From positions 62,001-126,000 of the forward strand of contig CALLKK010000015.1 of the NCBI GenBank assembly GCA_938008435.1: DNA of 64,000 bases, given 5' to 3'. Positions 37,622 to 45,737 of this stretch are shown here, piece by piece; the stretch's first letter is position 1, and each line of letters opens with the position of its first letter. This DNA is from an uncultured Steroidobacter sp. GTDB taxonomy: Bacteria; Pseudomonadota; Gammaproteobacteria; Steroidobacterales; Steroidobacteraceae. The notes beneath the pieces are model-generated. The model was not told the DNA's origin. It saw only the letters and a list, made by a program, of their open reading frames with translations, and did not search any database. The position numbers and the translations under genes were made by a program.

Positions 37622-38029
37622 ATGCGAGCCATCGTTCCAGTCTTGCTGCTGGCGGGTGCCGTTTCTGCAGCCACAGCCGGCGGCGCAGCGTCGTCGTCCG
37701 AGCAAGTCAAGCTCGCGGTGGGTATGTCGCCCCCACGGCCGTTGGTCCAGCTTGCCGTGGGTATGTCCCCGCCGCGTCCGCTGGATCCGGTACAGCTCGC
37801 AGTCGGCATGTCGCCGCCGCGTCCGCTGGATCCGGTGAAGCTTGCGGTCGGCATGTCGCCGCCGCGTCCGCTGGATCCGGTGAAGCTTGCAGTTGGTATG
37901 TCGCCGCCGCGTCCGCTGGATCCGGTGCAGCTTGCGGTCGGTATGTCGCCGCCGCGCCCGCTCGATCCGGTGAAGCTTGCGGTCGGTATGTCACCGCCGC
38001 GCCCGCTTGCTGAAGCGGCTTTGGCCTGA
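37622..38029 (+). CDS. Secreted tandem-repeat protein (seven VKLAVGMSPPRPLDP-type repeats)
   Basis: A 135-residue protein that I do not recognise. It has a signal peptide (MRAIVPVLLLAGAVSAATA). From residue 29 to 129 it consists only of seven repeats of the form V-K/Q-L-A-V-G-M-S-P-P-R-P-L-D-P; the first and last are 13 residues. The core LAVGMSPPRPL is invariant in every copy, and it ends AEAALA. It has GGGAGGAAATCG before the ATG. Each copy carries a PP pair, so efficient translation may need EF-P. A perfect CRP site lies upstream and a small related gene starts 10 bases downstream. Possible roles (structural, metal-binding, peptide precursor) cannot be decided from sequence. Confidence 0.8.
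   Translation: MRAIVPVLLLAGAVSAATAGGAASSSEQVKLAVGMSPPRPLVQLAVGMSPPRPLDPVQLAVGMSPPRPLDPVKLAVGMSPPRPLDPVKLAVGMSPPRPLDPVQLAVGMSPPRPLDPVKLAVGMSPPRPLAEAALA
37706..38008 (+). repeat. In-frame 45-bp tandem repeat array
   Basis: Seven units (five of 45 bp, and one of 39 bp at each end) code for the peptide repeats. The protein sequence is almost invariant while third codon positions vary between copies (for example the glycine of VGM is GGT in some units and GGC in others). This suggests selection on the peptide rather than only recent DNA duplication. Confidence 0.9.
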
Positions 38030-38039
38030 GGTCCGTTCC

Positions 38040-38216
38040 ATGAAGAGAATTTTTTCGGTTGCGGGTCTTCTGGTGCTGGTCGGCGCGACGTCGGCTGGCG
38101 CGATTGCTGCGAAGTCACAGCCTGCTCGTGCGGATGAGGGCGTCAAGCTCGTCGCCGCAGGCATGCAGGTGGATGCGGTGGCGCCGCGCGTCGCGTCGCT
38201 CGATCGTCCGCTCTAA
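38040..38216 (+). CDS. Small secreted companion of the tandem-repeat protein
   Basis: A 58-residue predicted exported protein starting at the ATG at 38040. Signal peptide: KRIFSVAGLLVLVGATSAGA. Its mature part contains VKLVAAGM (residues 35-42) and ends LDRPL. These resemble the start VKLAVGM and the end RPLDP of the neighbouring repeat, so it may be a single, diverged copy of the same unit. The gene starts 10 bases after the repeat gene and its Shine-Dalgarno (GAGG) overlaps that gene's stop, so it is the second gene of a two-gene operon. Function unknown. Confidence 0.65.
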   Translation: MKRIFSVAGLLVLVGATSAGAIAAKSQPARADEGVKLVAAGMQVDAVAPRVASLDRPL

Positions 38217-38226
38217 TCGAACCGCA

Positions 38227-38256
38227 GGGGCCGGTGCGTTGCGGCGCACCGGCCTC
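38227..38256 (+). terminator. Hairpin after the two-gene repeat-protein operon
   Basis: A 10-bp perfect stem (GGCCGGTGCG with CGCACCGGCC), extended by two more pairs, has a 6-base loop and is followed by TCTCAATC. It lies 10 bases after the companion gene. The T tract is weak. Confidence 0.6.
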
Positions 38257-38440
38257 TCAATCAAGAAAATCGCTGTTGGAGCGATGCGCGTCGGCGCTTC
38301 GCTCGCGTGAGCCCGTCCGGGCGCTTTTGTCTATTTCTTGGTTCGCGATGCTCTCACTGTGCCGGCCTCATCGGCGGCCGCTGGCGCGATCCTTCGCCCC
38401 ACACTGACCGACACGCCTGCGTCGCCCCCCAGAGAGAGCT

Positions 38441-38791
38441 TCAGTCGATGAGCTCGAGCACGTTTTCGGGCGGCCGTCCCAAGACGGCCCGTGCGCCGCG
38501 CACGACGATCGGTCGCTCGATGAGCACCGGATTCTTCGCCAGCACCTCGATCCATTCCTCGTCGGATAGCGTGCGCTTCGCGTAGCGTGTCTTGTACAGG
38601 TCCTCGTTCTTGCGCACGAGCTGCTCCGGTTTCATCTTGAGCTTCCTGAGGATCTGCTTGAGCTCTGCCGCGGTGGGCGGCGTCTTCAAGTATTCGACCA
38701 CTCGCGGCTCGATACCGCGTTCGGTCAGCAGGGCGAGCGTCGCTCGGCTCTTGCTGCACCGTGGATTGTGATAAATCGCGAACTCGGCCAT
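38441..38791 (-). CDS. ArsC/glutaredoxin-type arsenate reductase family protein
   Basis: A 116-residue ArsC-family (thioredoxin-fold) protein. It has the catalytic-type cysteine in YHNPRCSKSRATLALL, the motif VVEYLKTPPTAAEL, and the arginine-containing NPVLIERPIVVRGARAVLGRPPENV. These match E. coli-type arsenate reductase (glutaredoxin-coupled) and its relatives such as YfgD. The start is the ATG at 38791. There is no ars operon, so the cell may use it for arsenate or for another thiol task. Confidence 0.88.
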   Translation of the reverse strand: MAEFAIYHNPRCSKSRATLALLTERGIEPRVVEYLKTPPTAAELKQILRKLKMKPEQLVRKNEDLYKTRYAKRTLSDEEWIEVLAKNPVLIERPIVVRGARAVLGRPPENVLELID

Positions 38792-38915
38792 TCGTTCTCC
38801 CGTCGAAGTGCGCGTGGAAATAACCGACGAAGAATAATCCAAGCGTGCCCGCGGCGTGCCGCGAGCCGAATGGCTACACCCGCTCGAATCGCTGTCGATC
38901 CCGCACGTTCTTGAG

Positions 38916-39383
38916 CTACGAGCAACTTCCATGGCGATGGATGTAATCGATTAAGAAATCTTCGGCGATGACATGCAGTACGTCGAGATCGAGCTCGATC
39001 CCGGCGAAGCAGCCAGCGGCGAGGCAGGCGCGATGATGATGCAGGACGGTATCGAGGTGGATATCGTTCTCGGCAACGGCTCGAGCCAGCACGGCGGTCT
39101 GATGGGCTAGCTGCTCGGCGCAGGCAAGCGCCTCCTGACGGGTGAGTCGTTCTTTACGACGATCTTCCACGACGAAGCGGACGGTAAACGTCGCGTCGCG
39201 TCGCTCCGTATCCGGAGAAGATTGTTCTGGTGAGCCTGAGCGTGTCCTACGGGAACGGATCGAGGATTTGGGAGAGAGGCGGTACGTCCCGCTCGAGATG
39301 GGACCGTGGCCGCCACCGCAGAACTGGAGACGATCGGAACTAGGGCATGTCTGAGATGGTGACTCAGACCGCCTCGAGCACAA
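38916..39383 (-). CDS. Hypothetical protein, start uncertain
   Basis: The last ~90 residues (from FTVRFVVEDRRKERLTRQEAL to IDYIHRHGSCS) look like a genuine folded protein: a beta strand, then amphipathic helices with several histidines and one cysteine (HHHRACLAAGCFAG). The first ~65 residues are Ser/Arg-rich and look non-coding, so the true start is probably internal, but no good ATG is seen. I do not recognise a family. The open frame overlaps the start of the next small gene on this strand. Confidence 0.3.
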   Translation of the reverse strand: MCSRRSESPSQTCPSSDRLQFCGGGHGPISSGTYRLSPKSSIRSRRTRSGSPEQSSPDTERRDATFTVRFVVEDRRKERLTRQEALACAEQLAHQTAVLARAVAENDIHLDTVLHHHRACLAAGCFAGIELDLDVLHVIAEDFLIDYIHRHGSCS

Positions 39384-39591
39384 CTTCGGTCAGGCTCTTC
39401 ATTTCGTAGCCGACGGTCTGTCGCGTAATCGGATCGACGATCGGTGCGCCGCGCAGAAAGGCGCCGGTCTGAATGGCACGGTCGGCGAACGTGCTCTCGG
39501 CTGCCGCAACGACTTGGCCGTTCTCGCGAAGTAGAACGCGGGGCTGGTCCGAGTCGAGCACCCATCCCACGATCTCGCAATGCGTATTCAT
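39364..39591 (-). CDS. Small hypothetical protein
   Basis: A 75-residue cytoplasmic-looking protein beginning MNTHCEIVGWVLDS, with the ATG at 39591 preceded by GGGGTGA at a good distance; an ATG at 39612 would add 7 residues. The sequence has alternating beta-strand-like stretches (PRVLLRENGQVVAAAES) and no membrane segment. I do not recognise a family. A 19-bp palindrome lies about 105 bases upstream. Confidence 0.5.
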   Translation of the reverse strand: MNTHCEIVGWVLDSDQPRVLLRENGQVVAAAESTFADRAIQTGAFLRGAPIVDPITRQTVGYEMKSLTEVVLEAV

Positions 39592-39695
39592 TGTTGTCAC
39601 CCCATGTTTCATTGTGCCGCAATTTCTGCAATGAGCGTGCCAGCGCTACCGGGAGGCTCAACATAAGGCGACAGCTGACGATCGTGGCCACTGCC

Positions 39696-39714
39696 GGTGA
39701 CAGGAATTGTCACC
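39696..39714. promoter_or_regulatory. 19-bp perfect inverted repeat (putative operator)
   Basis: GGTGACA and TGTCACC flank a 5-base GGAAT spacer. It lies upstream of the small minus-strand gene that starts at 39591 and downstream of the outer-membrane protein gene. Its GTGAC half-sites resemble the CRP site at 37510, but the spacing is three bases longer, so a different regulator is likely. Confidence 0.45.
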
Positions 39715-39798
39715 TGACGACGCGATCGAGCCGTGTGTCAGTGAACGACGCCGAATGCAGACATGTGCATCGATCACACAATGGTCAGCAAGCGAGCT

Positions 39799-40710
39799 TC
39801 AGAAGTCGAGCTCGATGCTGAGCTTGATGGTGTGCTCGGGCGTTTCGGAAGTTAACCCTTCGAGCACACCGAACCCGATCGTCAGCGTCGGCGTGTCGTC
39901 GTCGCGCGTCGCTCCGTTCGTTAACAGCCCAAACGGGCACGCGTAGTAGACGACCGGACCGACGCGATGCTGTGCGACATCGCCGAAGTATTCGTTTGCC
40001 GGAGAAGGTCGACCGCTCCCACCGAGGCGTTCGATCGTCCCGTAACCTTCGAGCGCGATGGTCCAGCGATCGGAGAGACGCCGCGCTGCCTGCAACGCGT
40101 AAGCGAAGTCCCATTTGGCGTCCTCGGTATCGTTACCGAAAGCGCGCACGACCATCGGTACTGCGGCAAAGAACCACGCGCCGGCTTGATGCTCGACGAT
40201 CGGCCCTGCGATGAGATGATTAGCGCCATCCTGGTCGATGGGACCTTCGATCTCAACGACGAAGCCGAGTCCTGTGCCGTCGCCTTCACGCGGCACGAGC
40301 ACGGCGACGATTTCGGCACCGATCTCTTCGAGCTCCAAGCCGTCGAAGTCATCCGCTTTGGCCGCGAGCGTCGGTTCCTCGAGGCGCGAGTTCTCGAATT
40401 CGACGCCGACTCGTATCTTGAGCGAAGAGGTCAAACCGATCTCGAGCTCGAGCGCGTGACGGGACTTGAAGAGGGCGTTTTCGTCCATGAGGAGCTCGCC
40501 GTCCACGTCGGCGATGCGCCGCCTCGGTTGGTCGAACGCCCATGCGTTCTGGCTTTGCAGCTCGAACGCGCCTCGCTCGCTCTCCAATGTCTTGAGCTCG
40601 AACTGACCGAGGAACGGCTCGGCTGATGCGCCGCAAGCGAGACACGACAGCACAAGGCCGAGCGATCGAGCGAGGAGAGATGGAGGCGGGCGTGCGGTCT
40701 TGGCAGTCAT
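39799..40710 (-). CDS. Predicted outer-membrane beta-barrel protein
   Basis: A ~303-residue exported protein with a signal peptide ending CGASA before EPFLG. The mature part has alternating hydrophobic residues typical of membrane beta strands (ALELEIGLTSSLKIRVGVEFEN, DRWTIALEGYGTIERLG, TLTIGFGVLEGLTSETPEHTIKLSIELDF). It ends in Phe, the usual C-terminal signal for the Bam machinery. I cannot name the family or ligand. The start is uncertain: in-frame ATGs exist at 40710 and upstream to 40764, and none has a strong ribosome binding site; 40710 gives the best signal peptide. Confidence 0.65.
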   Translation of the reverse strand: MTAKTARPPPSLLARSLGLVLSCLACGASAEPFLGQFELKTLESERGAFELQSQNAWAFDQPRRRIADVDGELLMDENALFKSRHALELEIGLTSSLKIRVGVEFENSRLEEPTLAAKADDFDGLELEEIGAEIVAVLVPREGDGTGLGFVVEIEGPIDQDGANHLIAGPIVEHQAGAWFFAAVPMVVRAFGNDTEDAKWDFAYALQAARRLSDRWTIALEGYGTIERLGGSGRPSPANEYFGDVAQHRVGPVVYYACPFGLLTNGATRDDDTPTLTIGFGVLEGLTSETPEHTIKLSIELDF

Positions 40711-40840
40711 GAGGCGGGCACGGAGCATGCGCGAGAGAATACGCGCTTGCGTACGTTCTCTCATGTTGCGATGCGCCGTCGATCGCCTTGAGAAGAGGCG
40801 GCCGACAAGTCAAGCTTGCCGGCCGCTTGAACGCGAGAGA

Positions 40841-43618
40841 CTACGCGTGGGCTACGTGCGTCAACAGTGTTGTTGCGCCGTTGTCCTGAGGCGGCGCATT
40901 CAGCATCGGCCATGCTGCCAGGTTCAACGCTGGCGCCTTGTCGATCGCCTGTGCCGCTAGAGCACGGCGGCGTTCGACCTCGAGCGCAAGCAGCTCGACT
41001 TCGAGGCAGGCACGCCGCGTCGTGAGGCGCAATTGTTCGAGACGCATGCGTTCGGCCGCTTCGAGCGTCGGCTCGCATGACGAGCAGTGCGCGAGCTCCG
41101 TTTCGTACAGCGTGCCATCGGTCGGCAACGTGATGGGGCGTGCGTCGACCGTCGTTTCGCCCTTCTTCGGCAGCACCCTGGCGAGCTGCAGGAATTGTTT
41201 CCGCAGCGCATCCGGCACGTCTTCGAGGTCGTCGAAGGTGCGCCAAGGCGCATCTCCGAGCCGCCATTCGACCGACTCCACACGCGTCGAGGCTTCGTAG
41301 AGCTCGTTCACGCGCCGCACGAAGTAGGTCACCGCGTAGCAGTGATTGTGGTTCTTGAAGGTCCGAGCGGTCGTTGCGCGATGCTCTTCGTCTTCGAACG
41401 AGCTGACGACGATGGCGCGTTCGGCTTCGATGGCCTGCGAGGCGGTCGTCGCGAGCTGTGTGAATTGCTCGGAGACGGTGTGCACCGAAGCGCCGCTTGC
41501 GATGGTCGTCTGCAAGTCTTGCTCGACGCTGCCGGAAACCTTCGGGGCGCCGAGAAATCCGGCAAGGCCGCCGCCGGCCGAGACGGAGGTGTCGGCGTGC
41601 GTGCGAATGTCGGTCAGGAGCTCCGAGTAGGCGCTCGCTGAGGTTGCGCGCCGCGCCTGCGACAAGGCGCTCAGCGTCTGGCGGAAGGACGCATGAACGG
41701 ACACACGTTCGCTTGCCGAACGTACGCGTCGATAGCGATCGAACTCGTAGATCTTGAGCTCCTCGCCCGGCAAGAGCGTCGTGGTGTAGAGCAGGGGACC
41801 CTGCTGTCGGCCGATCAGCTTCAGGCAGTGCTGATACGTGATGCGAACCTGCAAGCGCAGCCGGTCCTGGAACGTGCCGAGATCGAAGAGGCGGCTCTCG
41901 TAGAAGAACTGACAGCGATCGTGCGCGAGCCAAGGTACCGGCGCCGGACTGCGGCATGCGGCGGAGCGTTCTTGTTCGCACGTGCCGCCGCAACCGGCGC
42001 ACTCGGTGCAGCTCTTGTCGTCGGAGCCCTCGAGTGCGCAGGCAGCGAGCAGTGCGCGTTCGACGTTGATCCGGCCGTAGCCGACTTCCTCGTGCCAGGT
42101 GCCGTTCGGTTTGCTGGGCACGTGTGCGTACGGGTAGAGCGACGGCGAAATCTTGTCGCACGTGCTTTCGATGAGCGCCCGCACTTGGACGTTCGTGAGA
42201 GAAGGCTTGAGGCTGAAGATGAGCGCCGCCAAGCCCGCTACGTGCGGCGTTGCGGCCGATGTGCCGTTGAAGCGCTCGTAGTAGTCACCCGGCGAGTATC
42301 CTTGGCCCGCCAAGCGATTGGTGGTCGGGATCTCGACGCATGGCGCGACCACATCGATGTCCGGGCCGTAACATGCGCCCCACCAGCTCTCGCTCGACGA
42401 GTCGCCGACGCGCTTGCGCTCGTCGGAACGGTTACAGCCGCCGACGCATAGCGTGCGAGCATCGCTGCCGGGGAAGCGCGCGATGCTGGCGTTCTCGTTG
42501 CCCGAAGCGGCGACGAGCAGCAGGCCCTTGGCGTGGGCGTATTGCAAGGCATCGCGGATCAGGTCGAAGTCCCATACGCCCCACGATTCATAGACGCCGA
42601 AGCTCATGCTGACGACGCGCGCCCCATTGTCGGCAGCGAAATAGAGTCCCTCGGCGACGTCGACATCTGCCCACGTCGCTGTGGCGATCGCCATGATGCG
42701 CACGCCGCCTGCGACGCCGGCAACGCCTGCGCCATTATCGAGACGCGCGCCGATGATTCCTGCGCAAGCCGTGCCGTGGTTGCCGACCGGGCTGCCGTCC
42801 GGCGTGTCGCTCGTCGCGTTCCACGATTGCGGATGGAGCAGCAGATCGGGGTGATCGAGCTGCACGCCTTCGTCGATGACGGCGACCGCAATCTGCGAAG
42901 AGCCGCGAGCGATCTGCCAGCCGCGCGGCGCGCCGATGCGTTGCAGACCCCATTGCTGCGTGAACATCGGATCGTCAGGCAGGTAATCCGTCGTCGGCGG
43001 CCGGCACACGAGCGCATCGCAGGTCGGCGAGACGAAGGGAATCGTCTCGTAACGAACTTCTCCCGCAGGTGCGATGCCGGGCATGCGCTGCAATTGCTCG
43101 GCGATCTCGATCGCGTTCATGTCGGGAGTGGCAAGCGCCACCAGGCCGTGCAGGCGATTCGAACGAGCCGCATCGACCGAGATGGCGGCAGGTAGCGCCG
43201 ACACGCCGCCGACTTGGTCGAACGCTTGCTGACGCACGTAGAAGCGCGTCGGATTCACCGTGAACAATCCGAGCTCGTTGTTGCCCTGACGCTCGCTGCG
43301 ATAACCGGGCGACACCCATTCGACGAGCTCGCTCGCGGCCAGCTTTGCGATCGTGTCGGAACGGATGTCCTTGCCGTTGGCAGAGCGTACCCACGAGAGC
43401 CGCTGCGTCTGATTCACTCGGAGCAGCGTTTGCTCCTTGGTGGCGAGCCGCGCCAGCTCCAGACCGAGCTCCTCGAGGAGCGACGTGCGAGCCTCAGGCT
43501 GCGCGTCGTTTCTCCAGAAGATCGCGAGGTATTCCGAAGCTCGCCGCGCCGTGCCTGCGGCCGGATGTCGAAACTGCTGAACGCCGAGTTCCTTTACGTG
43601 TCGTGCTGGTTGAGGCAT
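40841..43618 (-). CDS. Subtilisin-like (S8) serine peptidase with large C-terminal domain of unknown function
   Basis: A 925-residue protein. The start at 43618 has GGAG about 9 bases upstream; no signal peptide is seen. After a ~230-residue N-terminal region, the S8 domain has the full triad: Asp249 (VAVIDEGVQLDHPD), His281 (NHGTACAGIIG) and Ser454 (NGTSAATPHVAGLAAL), with the oxyanion Asn near 374 (ASGNENAS). A cysteine-rich link (CTECAGCGGTCEQ) follows. The C-terminal ~350 residues contain LLPGEELKIYEFDRYRR, coiled helices, and ARTFKNHNHCYAVTYFVRRVNELYE. I recall the NHNHC-type motif from large proteins of uncharacterised function. Export route and substrate are unknown. Confidence 0.87.
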   Translation of the reverse strand: MPQPARHVKELGVQQFRHPAAGTARRASEYLAIFWRNDAQPEARTSLLEELGLELARLATKEQTLLRVNQTQRLSWVRSANGKDIRSDTIAKLAASELVEWVSPGYRSERQGNNELGLFTVNPTRFYVRQQAFDQVGGVSALPAAISVDAARSNRLHGLVALATPDMNAIEIAEQLQRMPGIAPAGEVRYETIPFVSPTCDALVCRPPTTDYLPDDPMFTQQWGLQRIGAPRGWQIARGSSQIAVAVIDEGVQLDHPDLLLHPQSWNATSDTPDGSPVGNHGTACAGIIGARLDNGAGVAGVAGGVRIMAIATATWADVDVAEGLYFAADNGARVVSMSFGVYESWGVWDFDLIRDALQYAHAKGLLLVAASGNENASIARFPGSDARTLCVGGCNRSDERKRVGDSSSESWWGACYGPDIDVVAPCVEIPTTNRLAGQGYSPGDYYERFNGTSAATPHVAGLAALIFSLKPSLTNVQVRALIESTCDKISPSLYPYAHVPSKPNGTWHEEVGYGRINVERALLAACALEGSDDKSCTECAGCGGTCEQERSAACRSPAPVPWLAHDRCQFFYESRLFDLGTFQDRLRLQVRITYQHCLKLIGRQQGPLLYTTTLLPGEELKIYEFDRYRRVRSASERVSVHASFRQTLSALSQARRATSASAYSELLTDIRTHADTSVSAGGGLAGFLGAPKVSGSVEQDLQTTIASGASVHTVSEQFTQLATTASQAIEAERAIVVSSFEDEEHRATTARTFKNHNHCYAVTYFVRRVNELYEASTRVESVEWRLGDAPWRTFDDLEDVPDALRKQFLQLARVLPKKGETTVDARPITLPTDGTLYETELAHCSSCEPTLEAAERMRLEQLRLTTRRACLEVELLALEVERRRALAAQAIDKAPALNLAAWPMLNAPPQDNGATTLLTHVAHA

Positions 43619-43850
43619 GTCCGTTTCTCCATGAATCGTCATGGCATCGCCGTCCGCATGCCGATGACCGTCGATGCCCGCGAGGCCGTATTCACGTTCG
43701 CGAGACGGCGGTTACACGCTAGAGGCAGCCGATGCAGCGGGAAATTGAACGGAGGCGCTATGCACGAAGGGACGAGCGGAGCGGGGCTTGCAAACGGTGC
43801 CTCGACGAACCATAAAGCACCTTCACAGAGCGCATAGCGAGGAGAAGACG

Positions 43851-44117
43851 ATGGCGACCGGCTGGGCTGGCGATGGCGCCGTACACGAGCAGATCGATGC
43901 GACGATTCAAGATGCGGTGAATCGTGCCAAGAGCCGCTTGCCCGTCGGTGAGAGCCTGACATACTGCGCGGAATGCAATGCGGTTATCCCCGAGGCGCGC
44001 CGCAAGGCCATCCCCGGCGTGCGCCTGTGCGTGACCTGCCAAGAAGCCGAGGATCGCGCAGAAACGCCCTTTACGGGCTACAACCGACGCGGCAGCAAGG
44101 ACAGCCAGCTGCGTTGA
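43851..44117 (+). CDS. DksA/TraR family zinc-finger protein (YbiI-like)
   Basis: An 88-residue protein. The ATG at 43851 has GAGGAGA upstream. The four-cysteine zinc finger reads YCAECNAVIPEARRKAIPGVRLCVTCQ, matching the DksA/TraR C4 signature in a short YbiI-type protein. The long coiled coil of DksA, which enters the RNA polymerase secondary channel, is missing, so an effect on transcription is not certain. The DUF488 gene follows after 16 bases. Confidence 0.88.
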   Translation: MATGWAGDGAVHEQIDATIQDAVNRAKSRLPVGESLTYCAECNAVIPEARRKAIPGVRLCVTCQEAEDRAETPFTGYNRRGSKDSQLR

Positions 44118-44133
44118 GCCACGCCATCGTCCC

Positions 44134-44529
44134 GTGATCCGCACGAAGTCCATCCGCTCGCCGATCGACCCCGACAGCGACGGATTGCGGATCCTGGTGG
44201 CGCGTTTTCGGGGACGCGGCCTCTCGCCATCGCTCTACGACGTCTGGATGGCGAATCTCGGTCCGAGCGAACAGCTGCTTGCTGCCTTTCAAGCAGGCCG
44301 CATTACCGCGGCCGAGTTTGCACGACGCTACAGGGTCGAGCTCTTCACGAGCGCTTCGACGGACAAGGCCAACCGAACCATCAAGAATCGTGGCCAAAAG
44401 TTCACGCTCCGCCTGTTGCAGGAGCTCGGCCGCCGGCAGAACGTGACGCTCCTGTGTCACTGCCCCGAGGATGCGCGCTACTGCCACCGGCACGTGCTGG
44501 CCAAGATCCTTGCGGGCCGCATCGGCTGA
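44134..44529 (+). CDS. DUF488 family protein
   Basis: A 131-residue protein of the DUF488 family, widespread and without an assigned function. The YDVWMANLGPSEQLL region and the cysteine/histidine motif VTLLCHCPEDARYCHRHVLAKIL are characteristic. The start is a GTG at 44134, 16 bases after the YbiI-like gene, so they may share a transcript. Confidence 0.8.
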   Translation: MIRTKSIRSPIDPDSDGLRILVARFRGRGLSPSLYDVWMANLGPSEQLLAAFQAGRITAAEFARRYRVELFTSASTDKANRTIKNRGQKFTLRLLQELGRRQNVTLLCHCPEDARYCHRHVLAKILAGRIG

Positions 44530-44677
44530 CGACGGGACGAACAATCGCATCAAACAGGCATTCCCTCACGTTTCAATTGGGTAAGATCGTCTACTCTGCA
44601 TTCTGTTGCTCCAGCACGCTTGCTGCGAGGAGCGCCGCTCGCGGGCGATACGAACAACCAATACGAACTCGACTGGA

Positions 44678-45652
44678 ATGCGTACTCGTGGGATTCGCCG
44701 CATCGCCGTTTTGGCGATGCTTCTTGCCGTCAGCGGCGCGGTCAGTCCTTCGTCTCTTCCGGAGACGGAGCCGACGCTGCTACCTGAAGCTTCACTGCCC
44801 GAATCCGTCGAAGCGGAAGCGAGGGAGCGTTTCTGGGATCTGTCCGGTTCGCCGGACGTGCGCTCGGCTTCGGCCGTGATCTTCGACGAGCTCGGCGAGG
44901 AGGTGCTGTACGCCAAGGACGCAAATGTGGTGCGCCCGATCGCGTCCATCACGAAGCTGATGACCGCGCTCGTAGTGCGCGAGGCCGAGCTGCCCCTGGA
45001 TGAAGTCATCAAGATCACCCTCGACGATCGCGATACCGAGCGCGGCACGAGCTCGCGGCTGCGCGTCGGCACGCAGCTCACGCGGGATGACCTGCTGCAC
45101 CTTGCGCTCATGTCGTCCGAGAACCGGGCCGCCCACGCGCTGGGACGTACCTATCCGGGCGGTCTGCCGGCCTTTCTGAACGCCATGAACGAAAAGGCGA
45201 GGGCGCTCGGGATGACCACGGCGCGCTTCGTCGATCCGACGGGACTTTCGAGCGGCAATGTCGCAAGCGCGGCGGACCTCGTGAAGCTCGTGCTGGCGGC
45301 TGCGCGCGACCCGCTGATCCGCGAGTATTCGACGAGCCCGAGCCACGTCGTGGAGGTCGGCGGGGAGCTGCTCGAATACCGCAACAGCAATCTGCTCGTC
45401 ACGAAGGACGACTGGCAAATCGTGTTGCAGAAGACCGGCTATACCTCCGACGCCGGCCGGTGTCTCGTGATGACCGCGCTCGTGCAGGAGCGCCCGGTCG
45501 TCATGGTGCTGCTCAACTCGTTCGGCAAGTACACCCGCATCGCCGATGCGCGGCGCGTGCGCCGTTGGATGGAGTCGGGCGCGGAGTCGGCTCGTGTGGC
45601 GAACGCGGCTGCGCCGGCGGACGAAGAACAGGGCAGAGCCGTCATGCACTGA
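44678..45652 (+). CDS. pbpG: D-alanyl-D-alanine endopeptidase (PBP7 family)
   Basis: A low-molecular-weight penicillin-binding protein that cuts peptidoglycan cross-links. The 324-residue protein has a signal peptide (residues 1-22). The three active-site motifs are Ser90-x-x-Lys93 (SITK), Ser147-Glu-Asn149, and Lys252-Thr-Gly254. ENRAAHALGRTYPGG and DPTGLSSGNVASAADL are typical of PBP7. The start is the ATG at 44678. The MFS gene that follows begins 85 bases later. Confidence 0.93.
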   Translation: MRTRGIRRIAVLAMLLAVSGAVSPSSLPETEPTLLPEASLPESVEAEARERFWDLSGSPDVRSASAVIFDELGEEVLYAKDANVVRPIASITKLMTALVVREAELPLDEVIKITLDDRDTERGTSSRLRVGTQLTRDDLLHLALMSSENRAAHALGRTYPGGLPAFLNAMNEKARALGMTTARFVDPTGLSSGNVASAADLVKLVLAAARDPLIREYSTSPSHVVEVGGELLEYRNSNLLVTKDDWQIVLQKTGYTSDAGRCLVMTALVQERPVVMVLLNSFGKYTRIADARRVRRWMESGAESARVANAAAPADEEQGRAVMH

Positions 45653-45737
45653 TGAGGTCGTCCGCGGCGCGCGGATGACGTCCACGAGCGATCCCGTTGC
45701 AGCTACACTCTGCGCCCCTGCCGCATTCGCTCATCGC

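Noticed and set aside
37706..38008. A CRISPR array.
   Set aside because: The repeats are directly adjacent and coding, with no unique spacers; they are protein repeats.
37540..38013. A repetitive open frame in another frame over the tandem-repeat gene (Ala/Ser/Gly-rich repeats).
   Set aside because: It is the unavoidable shadow of the 45-bp repeats. It lacks a signal peptide and a ribosome binding site, while the chosen frame has both.
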